Positions 22,152 through 33,911 of a stretch of DNA of 64,000 nt are shown piece by piece (the first letter of the stretch is position 1; every line of letters starts with the position of its first letter). A model generated the notes under the pieces. It was not told the DNA's origin, searched no databases, and saw only the letters and a list, made by a program, of their open reading frames with translations. The position numbers and the translations under genes are program-made. This stretch comes from Globodera rostochiensis. Its lineage: Eukaryota > Nematoda > Chromadorea > Rhabditida > Heteroderidae. Where the stretch lies: assembly GCA_018350325.1 (NCBI GenBank), contig JAEVLN010000010.1, forward strand, positions 3,162,001-3,226,000, in the 5' to 3' direction.

Positions 22152-23946
22152 CAGACCAATGGCTGGCTGCGAAGCTTTTAGGCAATAAACTATGGACCTA
22201 ATATTAGAAATAATTGAAGAAAGGCAATAATATAAAATGATGTGTGATATTTGAATGCTAATATTTAGACATTTTGCTATAATGAATAAAGTAATTTTAA
22301 AAATTTTAAACAAATCCTACAGGCTGAAAACCTCAATTGATAATAAGAGTATATTATAAGTTTTTTTTGTCCATAGTCTCGATTTGACAAAGTTTATTTG
22401 ATGTTGGTCTTTCTATTTTTTTTTTGTCAAAGACGTAAAAAAAAAACTAAATAAAACCTTCTTTGCGGCCATAAAGCCTTGAATTTGATTACATTTCTTT
22501 GGGTCTATAGGACATTTAATAAGCAAACCCTAGGTCCTATAAAGATCTTAAAGACTTTGTGTCTGCGTCTCGAGAAAAGGAAAAAGACTTTAATCAATTT
22601 TTTAAAACTTCTTTTATTTTTTCGTTCCATTCGAGAACTAATATCTTTTTTTTTTGGTGTAAAATTCAAAATTAAAATGCTCTCTGTTTAAATAAATGAT
22701 TTTAAAGATAATAGCTAAATGCATTCATTTTTTTAACGGCCGGCTACACTGGACAATGCGTCATACGTACATATGGTTCATTATGGGTAAAACAGTATTC
22801 CGCTGCAGGCAAATTTACGAAAATTTGAATAAGATGTTACGATGTCAACGATGTCAGGCTGGTTGTGGAAATCTCATTCTTTACGGTCATAAACGAGTGG
22901 ATAGCGAATATCCGGTTGGTACGGGGGGAGGGGAAAATAAGACAAATTTCGTTAGGGTGGTCCATAAAAATTACAAAATTTTAACATTTTTTACACAAAA
23001 AAAATTCTTTTAAACTTCTTCCTAAAAAAGAGCAAGCTCAAATAAATAGAGTATTAAAAAATTAGAAAAGATTTTGGTTTATATTTTCTTGGGTCTTGGA
23101 TATATTTTTTAACAAAATATTAGGGGGGAGGGGAGACTTGTCCTGCCAAATAAAATAAAAAAGAGTTAACACCTCGCCTCATAACCCTGAATTCTCGAGT
23201 TTTCTAGGTTTTTGTTTAAAAAACCACAAATCTCAAAAAGTTGTCGGAAGTTTTCGTCGAATCTCAACCCAACGTTTGGCAACCGTAAATATAAAGTTGA
23301 TTAAATTTATTTAAAATCTACCGCTATACATAAACATACTGTTAAGCGAAAAATAAAATTTCAAATTTCCATTTATCAACAAAAAAATACCAGAACAAAT
23401 TAAGGTTTCCACTTTTTAATTTAAGTTTTCGAAATAAATATGAGATTTAATTTACCTAACCTGTTCTTTATATCATAACACAAATTTTTATAGTAATGAA
23501 TTTTTTCTTTCTAGTCTATGAAATTACAAAAACTAAATATTTCTACTTTTTTAAAAGTGCTCTACGTTATCATGCGCATTCAATAGCTAAATATTCAAAA
23601 AATCTCATCAAGTGCCGCCATTCATCCAATGCTTTAGTCTTCTAAGTCTGAATCAAGATATTTTGACCTTATGCGAAAACGTGGAGGTCGTTCACTAAAA
23701 TTTTTTATTAAAAAATTTTATAATAATTTTTATTTATATTAGCATTCTTTTAAATACTAAAACAAAATTTTTATTATAAATATATTTTTTTAATTTAATT
23801 GTTATTATTTGAAAAAGAAGTTATTTTAAAATTATAAAATAATAATAATATATCTTTTTTTAAATATTGATATTATAATAAAGGTGAACGGGATCGGAAA
23901 TTTGAAAATTCTTCAAAAAATTTTAAAATTATTTAAAATTAAAATT
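22152..23946. other. intergenic, nothing firmly supported
   Basis: Convergent interval between the GGT end and the module-family gene end. A plus-strand frame at 22696-23013 contains a CQRCQAGCGN stretch but no recognisable domain. Around 23155-23280 there are short inverted words (CTCGAGTTTTC, GAATCTCAACCC) resembling the other word arrays, without clear ends. Confidence 0.4.
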
Positions 23947-26695
23947 TTAAAACCTATCATCTCTTTTTTGTAAGTCATCGAATTTCTCCCTAACTTCATT
24001 CTTGGGAACCGCAATTGGCATCCCTTTTTTGTTGTTCAAGTCAATGATGTGCACATGCTCCCAGTCATCAACTTTGACTCTTTGTTTATGCCAAGTGTTA
24101 TTCTGTAGAAATAAAATATATTTTTAATTTTCAGTAAATGAGAATTCATTTTTTATTTTAGATTTGTGTTTATTTTTTAAAGGAAAAAAAATCTGCCTTT
24201 TTACACTAAATTCTGTGTTCCAATTTCTCTATTTTTAATCCAATCAGAATTCTGGATCGTAAAAGTCATTCTGTCAACACCAGACCGATCTTTTAGTGCT
24301 GGAACGGTCCTGATCAGGCATTTCAATCGCAAAGCCTCACAAACATACCCCGTATATGTACATGTACACGGGTGGAAGTCGAAACGTGCCCTCCTCCTCT
24401 TTGCTCGTACTCACAATTGTGGCTTCCAATAAAAAACTTCCATCACTCTTTGTTTTTGTGTAAAAAGGATCATCCGATGAGACAATTTTTTCATTTTCAT
24501 CCATTTCAAAATTATCAATACTCCAATATATTCGGTAGAGTCCTTTGGGCCAAATTTGACCATTGAATTCCAAATCTTTTTCTAATTTTTCCTCTAACTT
24601 TTTTAATTGAGCTTTCACTTTATCTTTCGCCACAGCATACACCAAATTATTTTTTAAATCCACAATGTAATGTCTTCCCCAATTTCGAACATCCACCTTT
24701 TCAACGTAGTGGTTTCCAGTTTTCTGAAAAATTTTATACAGAAAAAATCCATATTTAACGAGCAATAAAAATCATTAAACCCCGATTGATAAATTTCTGA
24801 AAGCAAAAGCTCCCCCCCCCCTTTCGATAAAACATCCGAGCCAGCCAAAGAACGGATATGGATCCTTAATGAATTGAGTATGTCGCCAAATGCAAGATAG
24901 CGGACCAGATTATGCGCAGGTCTCTAGTGTACCTCGCACCTATAGGTAATTTAAATTCAACATACGTCATCAAAAATGTGCATATAAACACTGTCTGGTT
25001 CTTCAGCCGAGTCGTCATGTTCTAACTCAAATTCCCATACAAAACTTCCATTTCGTCTCGTTTTAGCTTTGTGTGTTTCTGCACTACCAATCACGCGCTT
25101 TCCTTCCATTTCAAACTTTTCGACGCCCAAAAATATTTGATAAACTCCTTCGGGCCATATATGGAGATTGAACTCGTATTCTTTGATGACTATATCTTAA
25201 AATATGTAAAAATTAAATTTTAATAATATCTTAAATCTTGAAATTCGTCTGGTGGAAGCCTAATACCTTTTACAAGTGGTCTTTTTTCCAATTTGCGCAG
25301 CTCAGCTCTTTCTTCATTCGGCGGCACAATAATCATTTTGTTTTTTTCTAGGTTCCAAATATGGATATAATCCAAGTTGACATTCTCAATTTTCGTGTAA
25401 AGGTGACTAATCTTTCTCTGAAATAATTTTATATAAAAATTCTAATGCTTTTTTCGGCATATTTTTCATTAATTTAACTCCAAACAATGTTATTATTTCC
25501 CGAAAATTTTGTGATATTTTATAATCATTATGCGTTATCATGTATCACGGACTATCTGATTTGGATTTATTGGCAACTTTAAATCAGATTAGTAGTACCG
25601 ATCGGTGCCGCTAGGTAAATCGAATAGACAAAGTTATAAAGATTGTGGTTTGAAAACTCTAAAAAATTCCGCAAAAAGTTTTGGTATTTTAATTTTTATG
25701 AAAATCATCAAACCGCTTCATCCATTTGGAAATATTTACGATCTAAATCATTCAAATGCCATATTATTGTTTTGATTTTCTGAGTAAACCAGAAATAAAA
25801 ACCGGCTCAATGGTTCGGAATCCTGATCTGATCCGAAAACCTTATGATCGGCAAAAAAATGAAAGTTTGTTATAATGTTTTTTTAAATAAGCATATTATT
25901 ACTATAAATTCACCCCAAAAATGTGCATATGCAAATTCATTTCAATTTGCTCTTCCGATTCGTCGTGAGTTATCTTGAAGTTCCACACAAAACTTCCGTT
26001 TTTCTCAGTATCGAGCATGGCCGGAGCTGCCATGCCCTTCACAACTTTGTAGTCGTTCATCTCAAAGTATTTGATGTCCAGATACAAGGTGTAGAAGTTC
26101 TTGGGCCAAATTTGGCCATGGAACTCGAATTCTCTCACAATTTCTGCAAAAATATGAAATAGAATACTGAAACCTATTTTTGTATGCTAAAAGAATTCCC
26201 AAAAAATTTAGGGCATTCTGGCAGTTGTTTTTGACAGTTTTTTTTAAACGGTAAACCTCCGTAGGCAGTATTACCCTTTTTGTAATCCTAACCCTGGTTT
26301 AGATCGGGAATTAAATTCACTATCGCACACAACAAACAAAACCTTTATGGCTTGTTGATGTAAAGCGACGCCTAATTGTAAATTCCGGATCACGATCTTG
26401 GTATGTGACAGTGCGTTCATAGGTTTGCACTCTTTCAGCACGTCGACTACCACTAGCTCTAACTTCATCCTTTGCAGTGAGTTCGGCAAACACTTTAGCC
26501 ATGCCTATGTCACGGGAATGATGTAAAATTGGATTCGGAATTATGGGAAAATAGTTTTTCGCAAAATGTTTAACGCATAATCTAAACTTTACCAGCAACA
26601 CCAGCACTATGCACGGTTGGCAATCGTTTAATAACGCCGTTAGCATAATGAATTATGAATGGTGAAATAAAAGAAATGATGAGTAACCTGGTCAT
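23947..26695 (-). CDS. secreted multi-module protein, W-D-W-D-W-D (family member B)
   Basis: Not assignable to a named family. Exon 1 encodes a signal peptide (MTRLLIISFISPFIIHYANG). Exon 2 is a charged linker (RRAERVQTYERTVTYQDRD, IRRRFTSTSHK). Three W modules follow: about 26140-25915 (EFHGQIWPKNFYTLYLDI, FEMND, TEKNGSFVWNF, LHMHIFG), 25190-24975 (HIWPEGVYQIFLGVEKFEM, TRRNGSFVWEF, SVYIHIF) and 24575-24340 (EFNGQIWPKGLYRIYWSIDN, SDGSFLLEA, VYMYIYG). They alternate with D modules at about 25420-25265 (LDYIHIWNLEKNKMIIVPP), 24725-24565 (VRNWGRHYIVDLKNNLVYAV) and 24105-23947 (WEHVHIIDLNNKKGMPIAVP). Module ends often coincide with intron positions. The T...G.F and terminal HIFG strand pattern is weakly like transthyretin-like beta-sandwich domains; that is only a suggestion. 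Stop at 23947-23949. Confidence 0.75.
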
Positions 26696-27283
26696 TTTCT
26701 AAACACGATAAAAATGTTAATAAATAGTGAAACCATTACAAGGATGCTACAAAGAAGTTATTGTATAGAATTTTGGCATTTAAGCCAATAACTAATGTTT
26801 TTAAGTCTCTGCGTTGAGGTAACCTCATTTTTCAGGTCACCGCGAAATTGAAGCGCAATTTTCTTTTCTTTTTATTTCTAAAATGCAATACCATTGAACA
26901 AAAATTTAAAATAAAATGACAAGAACGAAGAAAAAAAATATTAAAATAGTTTCAAAAGCAAAGGCAGCTGACTTGTTTGTGCCTTTCCGGAATGTTTTCT
27001 CCCCTACAACTAGGCCTATGTGGCTAATAAAATCAATTGATAAATAAATACAAATAATTTTATGGTTAAATAATATTAAAAAATTCTGAAATCCATATGA
27101 ACAGTGTGTGTAGATTTTGGTATGATTGGCCAAGAGTTAAAGTATTAAGAAATTTCAAACTCCTTTCGATTTGACCCGAAAAAATCTTACGTATGGCAAG
27201 AAAATCTTTTATGTTTTTCAGATAGTTAATCTTAAATATGTTAAACAAATTAGCAAATTTTCTTATAGTTTTGTCTAAGGTTG

Positions 27284-27457
27284 CAGGGATCGGTACCAGT
27301 GTTTTCCTGTTCCAGCTTGGCCTGTTCTGTTCCTGTTCCGTTCCTGTTCCTGTTCTATTCTAGAATTTAGAACAACACAGGAACAGGAACAGGTTCAAAA
27401 TCCTTGGAACAGGAAAACACTGATCGGTAAAGGACCGGGACTAAATTTACACCCCTA
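27284..27457. mobile_element. hAT-like element, word CCTGTT
   Basis: Left end CAGGGATCGGTACCAGTG and inward-read right end TAGGGGTGTAAATTTAG. Inner arms form a long inverted repeat (CAGTGTTTTCCTGTTCC and its complement GGAACAGGAAAACACTG) filled with CCTGTTCC words. No duplication of the target is clear. Confidence 0.6.
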
Positions 27458-27924
27458 ATGATGTCATCATCGAGGATAATTCAATCTTTTTTACAAAAGT
27501 TGACGCGATTAAATCGGTGGCCTGCTGCTGGTTTGTATTTCTGCAAGTCTTATGTTTTGCGTTGGGTTCGAACCCGCTTGTGTGCAAGCACTTATTTATC
27601 GTTTTATAGTATTCACACATACTCCTTCCCTTAAAAAATTTTTCAATAAAATTTTCAAATATTTTTTAATTAAAATGCGCTCAAAAAAAGAATTTTTGAT
27701 AAAAATTTATCACATCTTTCTAAATTTTTGCTTCAATTTTCTTAACAAATATTGTTAATTTTTGTAATAATTTCTCCATCTACGCCTCGACACCCCCCCC
27801 CCAGACATCCTCTCGACTCTTAGGTAAACTAAATTTTTTTTTGAAAATTCTCTTAAAATTCAGAAATGAAATGCTTAATTTTGCAAAAATTTTGGTAAAA
27901 TTCTTTAATCCCCAAATTTTTCCC

Positions 27925-27946
27925 GGCGGCGCCTATCGGCACCGCC
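27925..27946. repeat. 22-bp GC-rich hairpin, copy 2
   Basis: Identical to the copies at 18074, 46604 and 61984, again preceded by AAATTTTTCCC, but inside an element with a different word (TCCCGG). Confidence 0.85.
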
Positions 27947-28092
27947 AATCCCCACCCATTTCTCCCTTGAAAAGTCCCGGTTAGTCCCGGTCCCGGTTTT
28001 CTGGTCTCGGTTTTTCCCAAAAAAAAAAAGTCCCGGTCCCGGTTTTTCTAGTCCCGGTTTTCCCCAAAAGTCCTCCCGGTCCCGTGCAACCC
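27925..28092. mobile_element. hAT-like element end, word TCCCGG
   Basis: Contains the 22-bp hairpin at 27925-27946, then dense GTCCCGGTCCCGG words, ending in a right end that reads inward TAGGGTTGCACGGGACCGG. The left end is not identified; the element probably starts upstream near 27800-27900. Confidence 0.55.
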
Positions 28093-28667
28093 TATTTTTG
28101 TCAATTTTTATGTATGCATTTAATCGCAATTTTGTTTATTTTAATAATTAATTTTCAGAAAAGTAAGAGTCTTAAGAAAAATAGATTGAAATTATTTTTT
28201 GGTTTTAGGCTATTTAAAAAATCTCAGTAAACCAATGAATATTTAAATGCCGTATACAACAACTGAAGTTAAGCGTATCGAAATACGTAATACTTATTTT
28301 TCGTCAGGTGAAAGCGTACTCAAATTGAGAGAAAATATGTGGAAAAAAGCAAAAGTTAGTGTGATGTACAGACATTTTGACATTTTCTCTAACTTTTAGT
28401 TTATTTTCTTTTTCTATGCTAGGCCACCTATTTTTGAATATTTTTAAAAAATTCGAAAAGAAACCATTATTATTTAAGCAAATCACGTCTCAAAACAATT
28501 TTAATTGAAATGAATTTGTAGTTGCAATCTTAAACATATTTTATTACATTTTTGCATTGGAATCTCTATTTGGAAAATTTCTTCACATATATATACGTGT
28601 ACAAATAATACAATTTTAGAAGCTAAATTCCCGTTTTTCATCATCAATAGCCCCTATTTTTCATCTT
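28093..28667. other. intergenic, nothing supported
   Basis: AT-rich spacer at the 3' side of the module-family gene; no ORF or RNA gene recognised. Confidence 0.5.
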
Positions 28668-31443
28668 TTAAGCCTTTCCGTCAAGCTTTCCGATCAGTTT
28701 CTTCTTGTACAACACGTCAAATTCGGCACCGATCACTTCCTCAATCTCTCTTGGCAATTTTTTGTGCATGTCCTTCAGCGTGTCGTCCACAAGTCCAAGA
28801 CGTTTGCCCACTGTGACCAGCTTCTTTCCGACACGCTCCTCTAACTCGTTCTCCAGGTCCTGTTTCAGCTTGGCGTGCTGTTGCTCAATCTTCTTCTCCA
28901 GCGCCTTGCCAAGGTCGTCCACCATTGCCTGCGGTATTCAAGAGATTATTTATATTAAATTCGATATTCTTAATTTATCCATCCCGAAGCTAGCGATGTT
29001 AAATCTTGATCAACACTAATGCCCATGCAGATAAACCTTAATGGAATTGAGCATGTCCGAGCTGGGCGCATGCTTGGCCGGCTCGGCTGGCTTCTGCTCC
29101 ACCTTTTTCGGAGGCCCGGACGGAATTTGCTCGTTGTTGATCATGCCGTCCGCCTTCAGTTTCTTCAGCACATTTTCCAAACGTTGAAATGGTTCTGCTT
29201 TGGAGGTGCGCATGTCAAGCGCATATTTCGTAGTACCGTCCAGGTCGGGTGCCGGAATGACAAAAAGTTTTCTGGCGCCCTAAATTTAATTGAATGTCTG
29301 TCTATAAATTTGTGTTTATCTAAATATGCCAATAAATTTTTGTCGGTTTTAAACCCAAAATACAAACTCCATTTTCTAATTTTGTGAAACATTAATGCCG
29401 TCGAATTTCATCTAATTAAAATTCCGGTGTCCCTCAAATCAAACGGCGGAACCGGGCCGAAAATAGTTAAAAATTGAAAACCGGCGGCATCTCTGATCCG
29501 AATCAGAGTTAGCAGATTTAACTGTTCTCCTTAATAATTTAAGCGTCAAAGATTTCTAAAATGCCAAATTGCTTCATGATCAAATTTGAATTTTTGACTG
29601 AAATTTTCTCTTCCTAGCACCTGATTTTGCATTCAAACATACCTTCGCATTTGCGGCCCACACGTACAGACTCTCTGCCCTTTCCGTGAGCACCAATTTC
29701 ACGTCGAACATTCCTTTGGCATTTGTCTCCGTTTTGGTCGGATCCGGATGGAAATTGCGCTTTTTGACCGCGCCTCCTCGCGGGTCCAAATCAAAGTCGC
29801 GCGGTGACACGTGCAATGTGTATTTGTCAGCTGTCGGCGGCCACACCAAACCGGCAAATGCTTTTGTCATTGTTTGAGCTTAATTTTTTTTTAATTTATT
29901 AGGGTTTTTTTTGTTATTTATAGGGTTTAGAAGATTTTATTAAGTTATGTTAAGCAAATAAAATAGAACCCCTTAACTTTCTTCATTTGACATTTTCTCA
30001 AGTATTTTTCAAAAATTAATTATTTTAATAAAATATTATTATTTAAAACTTTAATAAGGAATTTTAATCTTTTTACTTACGTTTTGGCTCCTCTTTCTTC
30101 ACTGGAGGTTTGTCCCGATTTTCCAACTTCTTCAGTTCATCTTCCACCTTTCGTGGCCTTACTGCGATCACCTCAGTTCTGTTCAGATCAAAAATGTACA
30201 CATCGTTCCAACGCACTCCGGGCAGATCCAAGTACACGTGGGGCTCTTTTTTACCCTTTAAATTTGTTATTTTATGAGTTTTTATAATTTATTTCATCTA
30301 CAAACAATTTATATTTTGTTATTATTTTTGTAATCTTTTTTAAATTTATTAAATAAGTAGCAACAATTGCATTACTCCGAATATGTGGAGGAACACAGAA
30401 TCGGGGTCTTTCTTGCTGAACGGTACGGTAAATTTTGCTACGAATTTGCCATCTTCTTTGGTGTCCAGCACTTTTGGCTTCGCACTTCTTGTTGTCACTT
30501 TTTCCTCATCCGACATCTCAAAGTCCTTGACGTCCATGTAAACGCCGTATTTTCCCTTTGGCCAAATGATTCCAGTAAATTCAAGCATATCTGACATTTT
30601 TCAATTAAATTTTGTATTTTTCTAATTAAATATATATTTATTTAAATTGAAAAATGAAATATGAAGTAAAAAAACACCACCGTCAACATCCTCGACGAAA
30701 GTGACCTTCCGTCTGCTCAATGTTTCTGTCGTTGTTGTGGTTGTTGTTGTTGTTCTAGTGGACACCCGACGTGCGTTTGAACGCGTACTAGCAGCAGGAG
30801 CAGCAGCAGCTGCAGGAGCAGGCGAAGCAGCAGCAACACTAACTTCTCTCGGTTTGATTCCCATATCGGCAAGGAATCGAGCTGGCAGTTTGTCAGCAGA
30901 CACTTTTTTTAGATTTGAGGCTCCACCCTAAAGCTAAGATTATTTTAAACATTAATTTCAAGCAAAATCAAGATCTAATTAATGGGAGATTTCAATATCG
31001 AGCTTCGAAACCAATGTTTTATACAAAAGCTCATGACTTGACCCTAAGGCGAACACTTCTGTGTTCTGCCGAGGCAGCATTACACTGAAACTCAGGATTA
31101 AGACACAAATAACCCTGAGTTCTGAATACGAAATAGGTTTTAACCAAGCATTCTGAGTAATCGAGAGTGGTTTACGAAAAGATAAAGACCGAGACACAAA
31201 AAAATGCTGGCTCGAAGCAAAAAAAAATTACGCCGAGACTAGGGACAGAATCCTTAAAAACTCCAATACTTCTGGAATGCCGAGCCTTAATTCAGGAACT
31301 TCCGAGCCTCTTGACCATCTTACCTTCAGTTGTGTGATGACATCATCCATTCCACCGGCGTCGGCATTGGCCTTGCCATTCAGAAAGGTCAGTAACAGGA
31401 ATGGAATCATAACGGAGAGAAGAATGGGCCATTGAGTGAACAT
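28668..31443 (-). CDS. secreted W-D-W coiled-coil protein (family member C)
   Basis: Not assignable to a named family; paralogous to the genes at 14903-15822 and 23947-26695. Exon 1 (31443-31324) encodes a signal peptide (MIPFLLLTFLNGKANADA). Exon 2 is low complexity (Ala-rich SPAPAAAAAPAAS, nine consecutive Thr) ending RRKVTFVEDVDGG. Then come W1 at about 30590-30365 (LEFTGIIWPKGKYGVYMDVK, FEMSDEEKV, TKEDGKFVAKF, SVFLHIFG), D at about 30255-30080 (HVYLDLPGVRWNDVYIFDLN, EDELKKLENR), W2 at about 29877-29643 (AGLVWPPTADKYTLHVSP, TNAKGMFDVKL, SLYVWAANAK), a tail (GARKLFVIPAPDLDGTTKYA, 29280-29020) and a C-terminal coiled coil (ALEKKIEQQHAKLKQDLENE, 28925-28668). Exon ends fall between modules. 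The secreted coiled-coil design suggests a structural or multimeric extracellular role, but this is inference. Confidence 0.78.
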
Positions 31444-32615
31444 TTTGGTTAAAGTTAAAACTAAATTTCTGAACTTTAATTCGTTTAATAGTTGAAGCAG
31501 AACATAAAATAATGGTTAAATCTTTTTTTCAAACTTTTAATCAAAAAATTAATAAAATTGTTAATAAAAAACAAATTCAAATGAATGTAAAAGCTTCACA
31601 AAATTTGTTGTGAATATAAAGAATAAAAAAAATACTGGCTTTACATATTCCACAAATATTATGCGCAATAATCATAAATGCCAACACTTTTTTTTGCCAT
31701 TTCTCCGTTCATCAATGGGCATAAAATATATGCATTATATAATTAAGATTTATAGCATACAAACATTTTGTTGTAGTATTTCTTATTTTATTTTCTCTAT
31801 TCTCTCTTTCTTATGCAAGCTTTATGGCAAAAATAATCGATTAAAAATAAATGCCTTTCATAATACTTTTAGGCTAATGTAAGTGGGACGGAAGTTGTCC
31901 CAATATCGACCTCTTCTTGATTGAACTATGTGGATGGCGAAGCATAGACATGTGAGAGGAGGCGGAGGAATTTTGTAAAATTATAAATTATTTAATAAAA
32001 AATTTAAATTTTTTTCTCAAGAGTTTTGAATGAATGGCACAAGACAACTATGGGAATTTCATTTAACCCAAAGACGAGCACAGACCCCCAGTTTTGGCCA
32101 AGTGCATTGCCGCCGATGGTGGAGTCCTATCACTAGTTTCTGCGCGGTGCGGTTATTCCCAGACAAATGAATGAAGAATGCAAAGCTGTTCTTGTCAAAA
32201 ATATCGTTTGGCATGGCCCGATCATGAAATAAAATTTTTTTTGATATGTTCAACTATTTCCAAATTCCCATTTGTTCAATATTCAAATGAATTAATTAAA
32301 GTTATGTTTTTACGAAAAAATGATATATATATTTTTTAATCCAGCGTTTGTTGGCATAAATTTGCTGGGGCACAAAATTTGTCGGATTATTTTTAATGTT
32401 TTGACGGATTAAGCGGTGGAATGTGTGGCGCAAAACTGAGGATTCGCCCGTACTAACTTCAGTTTATGGTTGGCGTAAAGATCGAAAATATGTCAAAAAG
32501 GTTCTTTCTTTTCCGCACGTCACTTTGGTGATTTTGCCACACATTCAAAATAAAATAATTTATAATTTATTTATTTACTTTTATTTCGAGAAATTTAATT
32601 AATAGACCCAAATAT

Positions 32616-32661
<46 letters not shown>

Positions 32662-32869
32662 GTATAGTTAGATGTTAATCGCGCAATTATTAAATTATTG
32701 AACTCATAGTTGCCAAGTTAAATAATAAATATTTTAGAAATATTTGAATGTTTAGAACCTAAAATTTAATCCAGAACTTTCAACCGCGCCAAAAAATCCC
32801 GTAACAAGAGAATTTCCACCGTAATTTATTACTTAGATGAAATTTAATTTTTAAAACATTTTTGTAGAA
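31444..32869. other. intergenic with microsatellite
   Basis: Divergent interval between the module-family gene start and the small secreted gene. On the minus strand near 32045-32140 a short stretch reads STIGGNALGQNWGSVLVFG but stops flank it; it may be a relic exon. A (TAA)n microsatellite spans 32618-32660. Nothing else is supported. Confidence 0.4.
32618..32660. repeat. (TAA)n microsatellite
   Basis: About 14 uninterrupted TAA units. Confidence 0.95.
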
Positions 32870-33806
32870 ATGCTGACTCAAATTTTGCTAATTGCGGTTT
32901 TTCTACCCTTTTTTCTGCAAAACTCTGACTGCAACTTATGTTTGCCATCTGTTGCATCAATGCTGAATGCAAAACAACGCAATCTGGTTAAACACCAATT
33001 AATTTCTGATTTTGTTTAATAAAATTTTTTTAATAGATTTTGGAGAAGCAAACTCGATGGACTCGTATGGGCAGACAAGAAATTGGAAAGGTAGTTTAAA
33101 ATAAATTTATATTTATTTTTTTTAAATATGCTGTGGATTAGGGATGTAAAGCATATCGGATATCGTTATCGGATCGGAAATAAACGGATTTTTAAGCATA
33201 TCGTATCGTTTTTTTTGGTCAATATCGTTAATCGATATATCGCTTATCGTATATCGAGAAACGGAATTTCCAATATCGTTTATTTGATATCGTATCCGAT
33301 TAAATCCAATCGCATTTATAATATTGAATCCATTCAAATTTGGCGTTATATTTCCTGAACAAAATTGAACTTTAAAAAAATTTCGACGGCGCCTATCGGC
33401 ACCACCGGACCCCTCCCACTCCAAAAAAAACTTAACCAAAAGCGAACGCAAACGGTCCAATTTTTAGCCAAAAATATAGCCAAAGAACATTTCTTGTATT
33501 TTGTAAAATGAGGCTATTTGTCAGCCAAATATGTAAACTTTTATTTTTCAAAATTTTTATCTACGATCCTTGATTATCAGGCATCTAATCGGATTTAAAT
33601 TTGGTTCAAGACCTTTTCTTAAATTTAATATTTTATTATTAGGAATTAAACATTTTGATTATATTTAGGACTTGAAGAAGCATCCGAAACAACCGGATTT
33701 CTTGTTTCTTTACTACAAAATAAATGGAAATCCGACCAGAATTTTTCGACGAAATCCATTTTGTTCGTTCTCGCTGCTGCCCAAGCATTATTGCCACGAA
33801 AAGTAG
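32870..33806 (+). CDS. small secreted protein, unrecognised
   Basis: Three exons give a protein of about 100 residues. Exon 1 has a signal peptide (MLTQILLIAVFLPFFLQNSDC) and CLPSVASMLNAKQRNL. Exon 2 reads ILEKQTRWTRMGRQEIGK. Exon 3, after a TTTAG acceptor near 33669, reads DLKKHPKQPDFLFLYYKING, then TRIFRRNPFCSFSLLPKHYC and HEK, stop at 33804-33806. There are two late Cys and several basic pairs but no family match that I recognise; a secreted effector or peptide precursor is possible. Intron 2 (about 33091-33668) contains a MITE-like word array and the hairpin. AG at 32866-32867, two bases before the ATG, could be a trans-splice acceptor. Confidence 0.5.
33134..33406. mobile_element. hAT-like element, word ATATCG
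   Basis: Left end TAGGGATGTAAAGCATATC resembles Ac-type hAT ends (YAGGGATGNAAA). The interior repeats ATATCG, ATCGTTATCG and ATCGATAT in both orientations, followed by an AACAAAATTG stretch and the hairpin at 33385-33406. The right end is not identified. It lies in an intron of the small secreted gene. Confidence 0.55.
33385..33406. repeat. 22-bp GC-rich hairpin, copy 3 (diverged)
   Basis: Same motif as the other copies with two changes, GACGGCGCC on the left arm and GGCACCACC on the right. Both changes weaken pairing near the stem base. Confidence 0.8.
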
Positions 33807-33911
33807 AAATTTGAGATTTTCAAATTTCCTTTACTGATAAATGAAATTGTGTTGATAAAAGAAGTTGTGTTACAAATTTCTAATATTTTTTATTAAAGTT
33901 AGCAAAATAAA

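Noticed and set aside
25540..25860. Possible further word-array element (GATTTGGATTT, CGATCGGTGCCG) in an intron of the family B gene
   Set aside because: Some repeated words are present but no ends or target duplication could be placed, so it is not called.
27284..28092. CRISPR-like or satellite array interpretation of the repeated words
   Set aside because: Words occur in both orientations, with irregular spacing and element-like ends; this is a eukaryotic genome and there are no regular spacers.
32059..32253. Possible exon reading STIGGNALGQNWGSVLVFG in one minus-strand frame
   Set aside because: Stops lie close upstream in that frame and no companion exon was found; at most a relic.
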